A stretch of DNA of 64,000 bases from JAXMHQ01 sp046346665 (GCA_046346665.1 JAXMHQ010000027.1:1-64000); one strand, 5' to 3'. Shown: positions 49,377 to 59,417, numbered from the stretch's first letter. The notes: generated by a model not told the origin, from the sequence alone. A program made the numbers and translations.

Positions 49377-51461
49377 GTGAAGATACAGACCAAAATCACC
49401 CTCGCCAGCGTCGGCCCCCTCCTGGTCGCGCTGGCCGCCGTACTCGTCACCTTCCTTATCCAACAACGCCAGCTCACCCGGCAGGTCGACGTCACCATCC
49501 GCGACCAGGGCTTCAGCGAAGCCTCCAAGCTCGCCCAGAGCGTCTACTGGCTTTGCGCCAGCACCGAGGAACGCAACCAAAGCCGCCTCACCCACGACCT
49601 CGCCGTCGCCCGACAGTTGATGCAACAAAAAGGACGGCTCGAGTTTGCCCCCGATACCGTTCATTGGGACGCCGTCAACCAGCTCACCAAGGAACGCCTC
49701 GCCGCCAACCTGCCCAAAGTCATGCTGGGCTCAAACTGGCTCGGCCAGGTCACCTCCACCAACGAATCCGCAGGTCTCGTCGACGAAGCCAAGCTGTTCA
49801 CGCGCGATTTCTGCACCGTCTTCCAGCGAATGAACGACGCGGGCGACATGCTGCGCGTCAGCACCAGCGTCGTGAAGGATGATGGTTCCCGCGCCATCGG
49901 CACTTACATCCCCGCCGTGCGGCCCGACGGATCCAAAAACCCCATCATCGAGACGGTGCTCCGCGGCGACACCTACCGCGGCAGGGCGTTCGTCGTCAAT
50001 CAATGGCATTGCGCGGGTTACGAACCTCTCTGGGACGCCGCCCACCAGCGCGTCATCGGCATGCTTTACGTCGGCATCGGCCTCCGCGAAATGAACAAGG
50101 AACTTCTCACCGGCCTCGTTCAAATGAAAGTCGGCAAGACCGGCTATGTCTTCATCCTCGGTGGCGACGGCGATGAACGCGGCAAATACATCCTCTCCCG
50201 CGGCCAGGAACGCGACGGCGAAAATATCTGGGAAAGCAAGGACGCCTCCGGCCGGCTCTTCGTCCAATCCATCATCCAGAAAGGCATGAAAGCGAAAAAT
50301 GGCGCGGTGGATTTCGAAGTTTATTCCTGGAAAAATCCCGGTGAATCCGCGGCGCGACCCAAATTCGCCGCCGTCACCTCGTTCGGCCCCTGGAACTGGG
50401 TCATCGGCGCCTGCGCGTACGAGGACGATTACGCCCAGATGCGCACCCACATCGAAAAGGTCCAGCGCACCATCCTCATCGGCATCCTCACCGTCGCCAT
50501 CGCCATCGCCCTGCTCGCCGCCTTCTCCGGCGCCGCCATCGCCCGCACCATCGCCCGCCCCATCAATCACGTCATCCGAAGCCTCAGCGAAAGCGCCCGG
50601 CAGATCTCCGACGCCGCAAGCCAGGTCTCCGGCGCCAGCCAGACGCTTGCGGAAGGTTCCAGCGAGCAGGCCGCCTCCACCGAGGAAACCAGCGCGTCCC
50701 TGGAGGAAATGTCCTCCATGACCCGCCGCAATTCGGAAAATGTCCAAAAAGCCAACGAGCTCGCCCGCGAAACCCGTCAGGCCGCGGAAAAAGGCGTCAG
50801 CGACATGACCGCCATGAACACGGCCATGGACGCGCTCAAGAATTCCAGCGGCGACATCGCCAAAATCATCAAGACGATCGACGAAATCGCCTTCCAGACA
50901 AACATCCTTGCCTTGAACGCCGCCGTCGAAGCCGCCCGCGCCGGTGAAGCCGGCATGGGCTTCGCCGTTGTCGCCGACGAAGTCCGCAGCCTCGCCCAGC
51001 GCAGCGCGCAGGCCGCCAAGGAAACCGCCGCCAAAATCGAAAGCGCCATCACCAACACCGCCCAGGGCGTCAGCCTCAGCGCCAAAGTCGCCAGCGCGCT
51101 CTCCGATATCGCCACCCGCGCCCGACAGGTCGACGAACTTGCCGTCGAGGTCGCCCACGCTTCACGCGAACAAAACCAGGGAATCCAGCAGGTCAACGGC
51201 GCCGTGGCCGAGATGGAGAAATCCATCCAAAGCAACGCCGCCAGCGCCGAGGAAAGCGCCGCCGCCGCCCAGGAACTCAGCGCCCAGGCCCAGATCATGA
51301 AACAACTGGTCGGCTCGCTCGTCAGCCTCGTCGGCGATTCCGATCCCGCCCCGGCCGCCGCGCCCGGCACTCCCGCCGGTCCGCACACCGGCCGCCGCGA
51401 CACTTTCACCGCGCCCGCGCCAACCCGAATCGCCGGGCACCCGGTTCACAATGTCTCATGA
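49377..51461 (+). CDS. Methyl-accepting chemotaxis protein with Cache sensor domain
   Basis: The 694-residue protein has TM1 at about residues 9-28, a ~330-residue periplasmic Cache_3/Cache_2-type sensor (VKDDGSRAIGTYIPAVRPDG, then GMLYVGIGL and GKTGYVFILGGDG), TM2 at about 366-388 and the MCP signalling hairpin with its tip near 502. Cache domains of this kind usually bind small organic acids, amines or amino acids. The C-terminus lacks the FKDF tail. The GTG at 49377 is only 12 bases after the previous stop. Confidence 0.9.
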   Translation: MKIQTKITLASVGPLLVALAAVLVTFLIQQRQLTRQVDVTIRDQGFSEASKLAQSVYWLCASTEERNQSRLTHDLAVARQLMQQKGRLEFAPDTVHWDAVNQLTKERLAANLPKVMLGSNWLGQVTSTNESAGLVDEAKLFTRDFCTVFQRMNDAGDMLRVSTSVVKDDGSRAIGTYIPAVRPDGSKNPIIETVLRGDTYRGRAFVVNQWHCAGYEPLWDAAHQRVIGMLYVGIGLREMNKELLTGLVQMKVGKTGYVFILGGDGDERGKYILSRGQERDGENIWESKDASGRLFVQSIIQKGMKAKNGAVDFEVYSWKNPGESAARPKFAAVTSFGPWNWVIGACAYEDDYAQMRTHIEKVQRTILIGILTVAIAIALLAAFSGAAIARTIARPINHVIRSLSESARQISDAASQVSGASQTLAEGSSEQAASTEETSASLEEMSSMTRRNSENVQKANELARETRQAAEKGVSDMTAMNTAMDALKNSSGDIAKIIKTIDEIAFQTNILALNAAVEAARAGEAGMGFAVVADEVRSLAQRSAQAAKETAAKIESAITNTAQGVSLSAKVASALSDIATRARQVDELAVEVAHASREQNQGIQQVNGAVAEMEKSIQSNAASAEESAAAAQELSAQAQIMKQLVGSLVSLVGDSDPAPAAAPGTPAGPHTGRRDTFTAPAPTRIAGHPVHNVS

Positions 51462-51698
51462 AATGACCCCGGCAACCCACGTCCATGCAACCCATAGGGC
51501 AGTTAGGTTGGGCAATCAGGCGCGCATCGAAAACGTTGCGGTTCGCCCCGGCCGCCCTGTCACCGGCGGGATGCCTCGCCGCCACAGCCCGGGAAACCGC
51601 TGACCCCGCCGCGCCCGCAGGGTTCTTCGCAGTCCAATTTCCGGCGCAAACAACCCCCATCCAGGCCGAGTGCATTTCGGGCCTGAGCTCATTGAACT

Positions 51699-53443
51699 AT
51701 GAAACTCCAGCATAAAATCACTCTCGTCCTCCTGGCGGGGCTGCTGCTGGTCTACATCGGCTCCGGCTGGTTCCAGCGGCATCAAAGCCTGCAGACCATC
51801 GAGCGATTCTCCAAAAGCCGGCAGGCCGGCGAAGCCGATCCGCCAGTGGGAATGGGTGGGCCGGTTGCAACACGCCATCTTCGCGCCGCTCGCCGACGCC
51901 ATGAGCGCCGGTGAGATGGATAAGTTCGAAAAAATCATCGCCTCCCAGCGCGCGGTTCCCGGGCTCCAGGACCTCAACCTCTACAGCCCGAAAGGCCGGG
52001 CCGCCTACGCCTGCAATCCGGCCTCGCTGAAATCCGAACTGCCCCCCGATCTCCGGGAAACCCTGCTCGGGGCCGGCCGCGACGTCACCCGCCGCACCGA
52101 TTCCTTCGAAATGTAAGCCGCTCCGCGCCGAGAAGGCGTGCCTCGAATGCCACAACGAATGGAAACAGGACCAGGTGTGCGGTGTCATGAGCGATGCGGC
52201 TTCCGCCGATGCCCTCAAGGCCGCCGAACAATCCTGGATCGGATTTGAAAACGATTTCGCGAAATCCAGCACCCTCACCGCCATCCTCACCGCCGCCGTC
52301 CTCGTCATCGCCCTCGCCTTGCTCGTCGCCGCCACCGTCCATTACCAGGTCGCCGCACCCTGAACCGGCTCGCCCGCCAGTTGCTCGACCAGGCGCGCCG
52401 CGTCCGTCTCGCCTTCCCGCCGCATGGCCGAAGCCAGCCACCAGCTCTCCGAAGGCGCCAGCACCCAGGCCGCCTCCCTTGAGGAAAGCAGCGCCTCGCT
52501 CCAGGAACTCACTTCCATGACCGAATCAAACGCCAGCAACGCCGGCAAATCACCGTGCTCGCGCGCCAAACCCGCGATGCCGCAGAAAAGGGCGCCCGCC
52601 ACATGTCGGAACTCGAGGCCGCCATCCGCGAAATCACCGCCGCCAGCGGCGACACGGCCAAGATCATCAAGACCATCGACGAAATCGCTTTCCAAACCAA
52701 CATCCTCGCCCTGAACGCCGCCGTCGAAGCCGCCCGCGCCGGCGAAGCCGGCATGGGCTTCGCCGTCGTTGCCGACGAGGTCCGCAGCCTCGCCCAGCGC
52801 TCCGCCCAGGCCGCCCGCGAAACCGCCGAGCGCATCGAAGGCTCCCTCAAACGCACCACCAAAGGCGCCGAACTCAGCGCCCGCGTCTCCGGAAGCCCTC
52901 AACGAAATCCTCCGCCACGCCCGCAGCGTCAACGAAATCGACGCCGACGTCGCCACCGCCTCCCAGCAGCAAAGCCAGGGCATCAACCAGATCAATACCG
53001 CCATCAGCCAGCTCGACAAAATCACCCAGAACAACGCCGCCAGCTCACAGCTCAGCGCCGCGGCCTCCACACAACTCGACTCCGACGCCCAGGCCATGCA
53101 GGAACTCGTCTCCAGCCTGCTTAACCTCGTCGGCAACGACGCCGATGTCGCCAGCCCGGATCTATTCTCCCCGAACCCGGACTGGAACCGCCCCCGCCGG
53201 CCGGCCGGCCCACACCCCAACCCGGTCCGAACAACACTTCGAGTCGCCATTGAGCAAATAACGTACATACCGCGCATTTCCCGGACGTTTTTTTCTCAAT
53301 TATGCGCGAGTTTGCCCGATGTCAGAAGCGCATGGACGCGTTTTCACCTTCATGCGGAACCATCGGGTCTCTATCGGAATAAACACAGAGAAACGCTGCT
53401 GTCTCTACGTGCATGCGTGCATCAGTCGGGTAAAAGGGATTGA
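51699..53443 (+). pseudogene. Methyl-accepting chemotaxis protein with c-type haem sensor, multiply frameshifted
   Basis: The parts of one MCP lie in order but in changing frames: TM1 (ITLVLLAGLLLVYIGSGW), a periplasmic part (AMSAGEMDKFEKIIASQRAV), KPLRAEKACLECHNEW with a CxxCH haem motif at 52139-52153, TM2 (LTAILTAAVLVIALALLVAA) and the signalling hairpin (QTNILALNAAVEAARAGEAG near 52720). Shifts fall near 51830, 52115, 52358, 52415, 52550 and 52890. Recognisable MCP sequence ends near 53130, though the last frame is open to 53443. Either the gene is dead or the region is poorly assembled. Confidence 0.8.
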
Positions 53444-53444
53444 T

Positions 53445-54953
53445 ATGATGAAATCAAATCAGCTGACGGCACGTTCCTCCTCGCTTCAAGCCACGCTGCT
53501 TGTCTCCGTTCTCGCAGGAATGTCTACGATTCAAACCTTCGCAGAGGACGCCCCGCGGCGGCGCAACCCGCCCCGGCCGCCACCATCGCTCAAGCGCCCG
53601 CAACTCCTGCCGCCGCGCCGGACGCCCAGGTGATGGAAGATCTCAAGAAACAAATCCAGGCTCTTGACCAGAAACTGCAAACCCTGGATCAGCAACGGCA
53701 GGCGGATCAAAAATCGGCCGCCGCGAAGGAAGCCGACGCTGCCAAGGCGGCCAAGAGCACGCCGAAATTCAGTTTCGGCGCCAGCGGATTCAGCTTCTCA
53801 AGCCCCGATACCAATTTCGTTTTCGCCTTTCACGGCTTGCTCCAGGTCGACAGCCGCTCCTTCGCCGGGCCTGAAGCCGATACGGTCCAGGGTCTCGATG
53901 GATTCATCCTTCGCCGCGCACGGCCCATCTTCTCCGCGACCGTGTTCCGCGATTTCGATTTCATGCTGGTCCCTGATTTCGGCGGCTCGACCATCCAGAT
54001 CATGGATGCCTACATCAACTATCGTCTCCAACCCGCTCTCCAGCTCGAAATGGGCCGGTTCAAATCCCCGTCGGCCTCGAAGCGCTCCAATCGGATCCCG
54101 CCACTCTTTTCAACGAGCGCTCCCTGGTCACCGACCTGGTGCCCAATCGCGATGTCGGCGTCGCTCTCCACGGCGATGTCGGCAGCGGCGTCGCCTCCTA
54201 CTGGGCCGGCCTGTTCAACGGCGCCCCCGATTACTCCAACACCGCCGGCAACTCCGATTACGACAACGACAAGGCCTTCGCCGGACGCATCTTCTTCATG
54301 CCCTTCAAAAAATCCGACATGGATTTCCTTAAAGGTTTCGGCTTCGGCTGTGGCGCCTCCTACGAAGTTGACGCCGCCTGGACCAACACCACTTCCACAG
54401 GCCTGACCAGCGGTTACACCACCGACGGCCAGCAGAAATTCTTCACCTACACCAACAACGTCGTCGGCAACGGCACCCACTGGCGCGTCTCGCCCCAGGG
54501 CTATTATTACTGGGGCCCCTCGGCCTCATGGGCGAATACGCCATCTCCGACCAGGAAGTTGTCCGGGTCATCCCCGTCCGCCAATCGGCCAACCTTCAAC
54601 ATCATGCCTGGGAAATCTCCGGCTCCGTCGTCCTCACCGGTGAAGCCGCCTCCTACACCGGCGTCACTCCCAAGCACAACTTCGACCCCCTCAAAGGCCA
54701 GTGGGGCGCCGTCCAGGCCGTCGCCCGTTATGCCGAACTTCACATCGACCCGGATGCCTTCCCCTACTTCGCCAACCCCGGCGCCTCCGCTTCCCAGGCC
54801 CAGTCCTGGGCCGTCGGATTCAACTGGTATTTGAACCGCGACATTCGGGTCAACGCCAGCTTCTCCCACACCCGCTTCGACGGCGGCACCACCGGCGTTG
54901 TCACCCGCCAGCCCGAGCAGGTCTTCTTCACACGCATGCAACTGGCGTTTTAA
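53445..54953 (+). pseudogene. OprO/OprP-like phosphate-selective porin with three frameshifts
   Basis: The four segments give a normal Porin_O_P protein: signal peptide and coiled coil (MEDLKKQIQALDQKLQTLDQ), the barrel start FHGLLQVDSRSF, DGFILRRARPIFSATVFRDF, NERSLVTDLVPNRDVGV and the terminal strand VFFTRMQLAF. Breaks lie at 53551-53554, 54066-54069 and about 54518. One added C in the first two C-runs gives EDAPAAAQP and FKSPVGLE, and one added T in the third gives GPFGLMGEYA. OprP-type porins take up phosphate or pyrophosphate. Confidence 0.82.
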
Positions 54954-54975
54954 TCAGCACAACACCTTTAATCCA

Positions 54976-55533
54976 ATGAAACAAATGAAACTCCTCCTCG
55001 CCCTCTCCCTGGCTGCCGCCGGCTTTCTGTCCATCGCCCGGGCCGCTGACGAACTCGATCCCGCTCTCCAGGCGAAAGTGGACGCCCAGATCAAACAAAT
55101 CCAGGCGCTCGCAGCCGACCCCGTCATCGTGGACGCCGTTAAGGCGCAGAATGCGTCCCTGCCGGCCGAGGACGCCGCCATGACCCAGGAGAAATGGAAA
55201 TCGCTGACGATCATGGATCCGTTTGTGCGTTCGTTCACCAAGAACCCGGCCGGCCAGTTTCTCAAGAGTCGGAAAACCGACGCGATCTCGGAGGCATTCC
55301 TTTCGGATGCCGCCGGCTGCAAGGTGGCGTTCCTGAGCAAGCCGACAAGTTGGTGCCACAAAGGCAAACCGAAACACGACGTGCCCATGTCCGGTAAAAC
55401 CTGGCAGGGCCCGGTGGAGCTCGACGAATCGTCCGGCACGCAACAGGTCCAGGTGTCGGTGCCGGTGCTGGACGGCGACAAGCCGATCGGCTCGCTCGTG
55501 GTGGGTTTGAGCCTGGGCAAATTGAAGAATTAA
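54976..55533 (+). CDS. Secreted Cache-like sensor-domain protein without membrane anchor
   Basis: The 185-residue protein has a cleavable signal peptide (LLLALSLAAAGFLSIARA). The mature domain looks like a single Cache/PDC fold: a helix (ALQAKVDAQIKQIQALAADP), a middle with DAISEAFLSDAAGCKVAF and WCHKGKPKH, and the closing strands QVSVPVLDGDKPIGSLVVGL. Free Cache domains of this kind are unusual. It lies between a porin and an MCP, so it may bind a ligand in the periplasm and present it to a receptor. That role is inference. Confidence 0.65.
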   Translation: MKQMKLLLALSLAAAGFLSIARAADELDPALQAKVDAQIKQIQALAADPVIVDAVKAQNASLPAEDAAMTQEKWKSLTIMDPFVRSFTKNPAGQFLKSRKTDAISEAFLSDAAGCKVAFLSKPTSWCHKGKPKHDVPMSGKTWQGPVELDESSGTQQVQVSVPVLDGDKPIGSLVVGLSLGKLKN

Positions 55534-55593
55534 TGAGCCGGGGCCGGGGCTCCCCGTGGAGCCGGGCGAAGCCCCCAACCGCTGACACTGTTT

Positions 55594-57558
55594 ATGTCCA
55601 TACGAACGGGTTCCAGCATCCCCCGCCAACTGCTGCTTCTCCTGGGGCTCGCGGCCGCGGTCACCCTCGCCGCCGCCGCCCTGTATTACACGACCTCCAG
55701 CCGCGCGTTCAAAGACACAGCCGCCATCACGCAATCCGCGGTCGAAAAACTCGACCGGGCGTATCAACTCCTGGAACGCGTTTCAGGCGACCTCGGCGAT
55801 CTGCAGCAATTGCTGCGGCAAAAGGACCCCGACCAGATTGAAAAAAATCTGGCGGACCTCGAAAAGAGCCGCAAGGAAGCCGCCCGGCTCGTCGAGGCCA
55901 CCGGCCCGGGGGGCGCGGCGGTCAAATCCAAATTCGAAATCCTGGTTCAAATGGAGAAGGCCGTCACGGATGAATTCCTGCAGGGGAACGCCGGGCTGGC
56001 CTACGAGAAATACCTGCAAACCGCCGCCCCGCAGGGCAATGCCGTCATCGAAGAAGTGCAACGCTACCACGACGGCATCGAAAAGGCCACGCACGCCGAG
56101 GTGGCCGCCCAACAGGCCGCCATGATCAGCCAGTTGCGCTGGCGCTCCCTCACGCTCGCGGTCGTGCTGGCCTTCGTCCTCGCCGGCGGCTGGCGCCTCA
56201 AAAACCGCATCACCCGCAGCTTGCTCGACATCGCGTCGGGCCTGGCCGATGTGAGCGACAACTCCACTCGCGCCGCTGAACAGGTTTCCCAAGGCAGCCA
56301 GTCACTGGCCGAAGGCGCCAGCGAACAGGCCGCCTCGCTCGAGGAAACCAGCGCATCCCTTGAGGAACTCGCCAGCATGACCCGCCGCAATGCCGAAAAC
56401 GCTCAGCGCGCCAACGAGCTGTCGCGCGAAGCCCGCGGGGCGGCCGACAAAGGAGCCGTCGATATGCAATCCATGTCCGCCGCCATGGAAACCATCAAAC
56501 GCTCCAGCGACGACATCGCCAAAATCATCAAAACCATCGACGAAATCGCCTTTCAAACCAACATCCTCGCCCTCAACGCCGCCGTTGAAGCCGCCCGCGC
56601 CGGCGAAGCCGGCATGGGCTTCGCCGTCGTCGCCGACGAGGTCCGCAGCCTCGCCCAGCGCTCCGCCCAGGCCGCCCGCGAAACCGCCGCCAAAATCGAA
56701 GGCGCCATCGCCAACACCGCCCAGGGCGTCGAAATCAGCTCCAAAGTCGCCAACGCCCTCAACGATATCGTCGCCAAAGCGCGCCAGGTCGACGAGCTCG
56801 CCGCCGAAGTCGCCAACGCTTCCCGCGAACAAACCCAGGGCATCGGCCAGATCAATACCGCCGTGGGAGAAATGGACAAGGTCACGCAGCGCAACGCGGC
56901 GAATGCCGAGGAAAGCGCCGCCGCCGCCCAGGAACTCAACGGACAAGCCCGCATCATGCGGGATTCCGTCAATGCCCTGCTCCAGCTCGTCGGCGCCCGC
57001 GCCGGCGACCGCGCCATTCTCGCCGCCACCCACACCGAAGCCGCCTTCTCCCTGCCCGCCGCCGACACCGCCGCCCTCCCGGAGGCCCCGGCGCGCTCCG
57101 TTACACCCGCCGGCTCTCCGTCCGGCGACCTCGTCGTGTGGGACGAAGAGCGCATGACCACGGGTGTGGAAGCCGTCGACGACGAACACAAGGAGCTCAT
57201 CCGGATGATCAACGAGCTGCACCAGGCCTGCCGGGAAGGCCGCGGCAAGACCGAGGTCCAGCGCATGATGGGCTTCCTCGGACAATACGTCCAAACCCAC
57301 TTCAAACACGAGGAAGGCATCATGGAAAAAACCGGGTGCCCCGTGCGCGCCAAAAACAAACTGGCCCACGAAGCGTTCCTCAGAAATTTCCAGAAACTGG
57401 CCACCGAATTCGAAACCAAGGGCGAATCCACCGCCGTGCTCCTCGACCTGCGCAAAATGGTCGGAGACTGGCTCACAAACCACATCTGCTCCGTGGACAC
57501 CAAACTGCGCCTGTGCCGGGAACATTGCGGCCCCCGGCATGAACAGCACAGCTTCTAG
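55594..57558 (+). CDS. Methyl-accepting chemotaxis protein with C-terminal hemerythrin domain
   Basis: The 654-residue protein has TM1 at about residues 12-30, a helical periplasmic domain, TM2 at about 188-205, an MCP signalling hairpin with its tip near 312, and a bacteriohemerythrin domain at about 513-645. Iron ligands visible are His532 (DDEHKEL), His543 (NELHQ), His569 and the acidic pair at 573-574 (HFKHEE), and His630 with Asp635 (NHICSVD). Hemerythrin MCPs such as DcrH respond to oxygen through a di-iron site. The fusion suggests aerotaxis or oxygen avoidance. Confidence 0.9.
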   Translation: MSIRTGSSIPRQLLLLLGLAAAVTLAAAALYYTTSSRAFKDTAAITQSAVEKLDRAYQLLERVSGDLGDLQQLLRQKDPDQIEKNLADLEKSRKEAARLVEATGPGGAAVKSKFEILVQMEKAVTDEFLQGNAGLAYEKYLQTAAPQGNAVIEEVQRYHDGIEKATHAEVAAQQAAMISQLRWRSLTLAVVLAFVLAGGWRLKNRITRSLLDIASGLADVSDNSTRAAEQVSQGSQSLAEGASEQAASLEETSASLEELASMTRRNAENAQRANELSREARGAADKGAVDMQSMSAAMETIKRSSDDIAKIIKTIDEIAFQTNILALNAAVEAARAGEAGMGFAVVADEVRSLAQRSAQAARETAAKIEGAIANTAQGVEISSKVANALNDIVAKARQVDELAAEVANASREQTQGIGQINTAVGEMDKVTQRNAANAEESAAAAQELNGQARIMRDSVNALLQLVGARAGDRAILAATHTEAAFSLPAADTAALPEAPARSVTPAGSPSGDLVVWDEERMTTGVEAVDDEHKELIRMINELHQACREGRGKTEVQRMMGFLGQYVQTHFKHEEGIMEKTGCPVRAKNKLAHEAFLRNFQKLATEFETKGESTAVLLDLRKMVGDWLTNHICSVDTKLRLCREHCGPRHEQHSF

Positions 57559-57574
57559 GTGACTTACTCCGCCT

Positions 57575-57601
57575 TAAAGTCGCACGAAGGACTTCCGATA
57601 A
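57575..57601 (+). promoter_or_regulatory. Sigma28-type promoter of the porin-PstS-MCP operon
   Basis: TAAAGTCG (57575-57582), exactly 11 bases, then TCCGATAA (57594-57601) match TAAAGTTT-N11-GCCGATAA at 13 of 16 positions. The porin ATG is 107 bases downstream. Confidence 0.62.
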
Positions 57602-57707
57602 GATTGCGGGTGCCGACGGCGGGCCATTGCCCGATGTCGCGCGGGGATCCTCGCCTTCTTTCCGTCGCCCACCGAAAACAAACCAGTCGAGCATAACTCA
57701 GATCCAT

Positions 57708-58940
57708 ATGACGAGATCCTTCTGCATCCGTTGGGCACTACCGGCACTGGGCGCGGCGCTGCTGATGAGCGGAACGCAAACCCAGGCCTGGGAATTGAAA
57801 ATGGGAACCAATATCCCCCCCGTCGATTTCCACGGCTTCGTCAGCCAGGGGCTGCTCTATTCCACCACCTACAATTACCTGGCCGACAACACCACGCGCG
57901 GGTCACTGGAGTTTTTCGATGCCGGGCTGAATTTTTCAATGAACCCGTTCCCCCGAACGCGCATCGCGGCGCAGGGTTTCATGTACGACGTCGGCAACGT
58001 CGGCCAGTATGATCCGTTCCTGGATTATGCACTGCTGGAATACACCTTCGGCGATTACCTCGGCGCCCGCGGCGGCAAAGTGCGCCGGCCGAGCGGCATC
58101 TACAATCAGATCCAGGATCTCGACGTCGCCTATCCGTGGGTGCTGCTGCCCCAGGGCATGTACGACGTGCGCTGGCGCGACTTCAGTTGCAGCCTGAACG
58201 GTGGCGAGTTGTTCGGCGAAGTCCCGCTCAAAAAAGCCGGCAGCTTCAGCTACGAACCCTACGCCGGCATCATCAACATGAAGGACAACGGCGGCGTCGC
58301 CCGGTTCATCGAAAACGGACTCCCACCCGCCCCCATCGGGTCGCTCGACTCCATCGATTCCGCCACGATCTTCGGAACTCAATTCTGGTATAACACACCG
58401 CTGGAAGGCCTCCGCGCCGGTGCGTCGTTCGGTTACATGGAAAATTTCGGATACACCACCACCATCGTGCCGCCCTACGGCCCGGGACAAATCCACTCCT
58501 CCGGCAATATCTTCTTCCAGCAGTATTCCCTCGAATACCTGTGGAGGGCCTGGACCTTCCAGGTGGAATATTACACCTACAATTTCACGGGACATAACTA
58601 CGTCGGCGGCGTCCAGGTCGGCGACACCGGCAACGTCCCCGAAACCTGGTACGTGGCGGTGGGTTATCGCTTCAACAAATACGTGGAAGCGGGCTCCTAT
58701 TACACCCAGTACTACGCCAACATGCACAACCGGGACGGGTCCGGCACCTCCACCCCGTCCGATTCGTTCCAGAACGACCTCGCCCTGGCCTGCGCATTGC
58801 ACCCGACCGACTGGTCCATCTTCAAGGTCGAAGGACATATCCTGCACGGCACCGCGCTGCTCCAGGATGACGCCGCCAACCCCGTCCGCGGGTCCGGCGG
58901 ATGGTTCATGCTCGCCGTTAAAGCCACCCTCTACTTCTAA
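57708..58940 (+). CDS. Outer-membrane porin-like beta-barrel protein
   Basis: The 410-residue protein has a signal peptide (LPALGAALLMSGTQTQAW), alternating beta-strands throughout (FHGFVSQGLLYSTTYNYL, QQYSLEYLWRAWTFQVEYYT) and a C-terminal strand ending in Phe (MLAVKATLYF), as expected for insertion by BamA. It is not the same family as the OprP-like porin at 53.4 kb. The PstS-like gene follows after 21 bases, and an MCP after that, all behind a sigma28-like promoter. The solute is unknown; phosphate or another anion is suggested by the neighbour. Confidence 0.75.
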   Translation: MTRSFCIRWALPALGAALLMSGTQTQAWELKMGTNIPPVDFHGFVSQGLLYSTTYNYLADNTTRGSLEFFDAGLNFSMNPFPRTRIAAQGFMYDVGNVGQYDPFLDYALLEYTFGDYLGARGGKVRRPSGIYNQIQDLDVAYPWVLLPQGMYDVRWRDFSCSLNGGELFGEVPLKKAGSFSYEPYAGIINMKDNGGVARFIENGLPPAPIGSLDSIDSATIFGTQFWYNTPLEGLRAGASFGYMENFGYTTTIVPPYGPGQIHSSGNIFFQQYSLEYLWRAWTFQVEYYTYNFTGHNYVGGVQVGDTGNVPETWYVAVGYRFNKYVEAGSYYTQYYANMHNRDGSGTSTPSDSFQNDLALACALHPTDWSIFKVEGHILHGTALLQDDAANPVRGSGGWFMLAVKATLYF

Positions 58941-58961
58941 CCGTCGCCGGAGAACACGACC

Positions 58962-59384
58962 ATGAAATCCACACTTCTCGCTCTCGCCACCGCCGCCGGC
59001 CTGCTGGCCGGCGCGCTCCCGGCCGCGGCCCTCGACGGCGCCGTCCTCATCGTCAACGAAGGCGTCCCCCTCACCAGCATCAGCCCCGCGGCACTCAAAG
59101 ACATCTATACCGCCAAGACCACCTACTGGGAGGGCGGACAAAACATCGTTCTCGCGGTGCTCGAAGACAAAACCGATGCCGCGCTCCAGGAAGTCAGCGG
59201 CATGGACGCCGGCCAGTTCAAGACGTTCTGGCAACGCCTCGTCTTCTCCGGCCGCGGCAAACAGCCCAAGAAAGAGTCCGATCCCGCCGCGCTCGTCGCG
59301 CTCGTCGCATCGACCAAGGGCGCCATCGCCCTCGTGCCCGCGGACACCGAGCTGAAAGGCGTTAAGAAACTCGAAATCAAATAG
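58962..59384 (+). CDS. Short PstS-like periplasmic substrate-binding protein
   Basis: The 140-residue protein has a signal peptide (LLALATAAGLLAGALPAAA) and a mature part that resembles half of a phosphate-binding protein: VLIVNEGVPLTSISPAALKD and IYTAKTTYWEGG, then FWQRLVFSGRGKQP and ALVASTKGAIALVPAD. Such single-lobe proteins are annotated as phosphate ABC transporter substrate-binding-like. No pst permease genes are nearby. It lies between a porin and an MCP, so a chemoreceptor ligand-delivery role is conceivable. Confidence 0.75.
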   Translation: MKSTLLALATAAGLLAGALPAAALDGAVLIVNEGVPLTSISPAALKDIYTAKTTYWEGGQNIVLAVLEDKTDAALQEVSGMDAGQFKTFWQRLVFSGRGKQPKKESDPAALVALVASTKGAIALVPADTELKGVKKLEIK

Positions 59385-59417
59385 AGCCACCGGCCCCCGG
59401 GCGAGCCGTACCGATTC

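Noticed and set aside
51480..51660. Possible riboswitch or small gene upstream of the haem MCP
   Set aside because: The GC-rich stretch has GCCAC and GAAACCGC words, but I could not lay it onto c-di-GMP or cobalamin consensus. A 76-codon frame there has no motif and no ribosome site.
53275..53320. Third sigma28-like promoter ahead of the OprP-like porin (TCAATTAT-N11-CCCGATGT)
   Set aside because: Only 10 of 16 positions match the consensus, which is too weak compared with the two sites that match at 13.
53630..54406. Separate coiled-coil protein starting at 53633
   Set aside because: It is the second segment of the frameshifted porin. One added base in the C-run at 53551-53554 joins it to the signal peptide.
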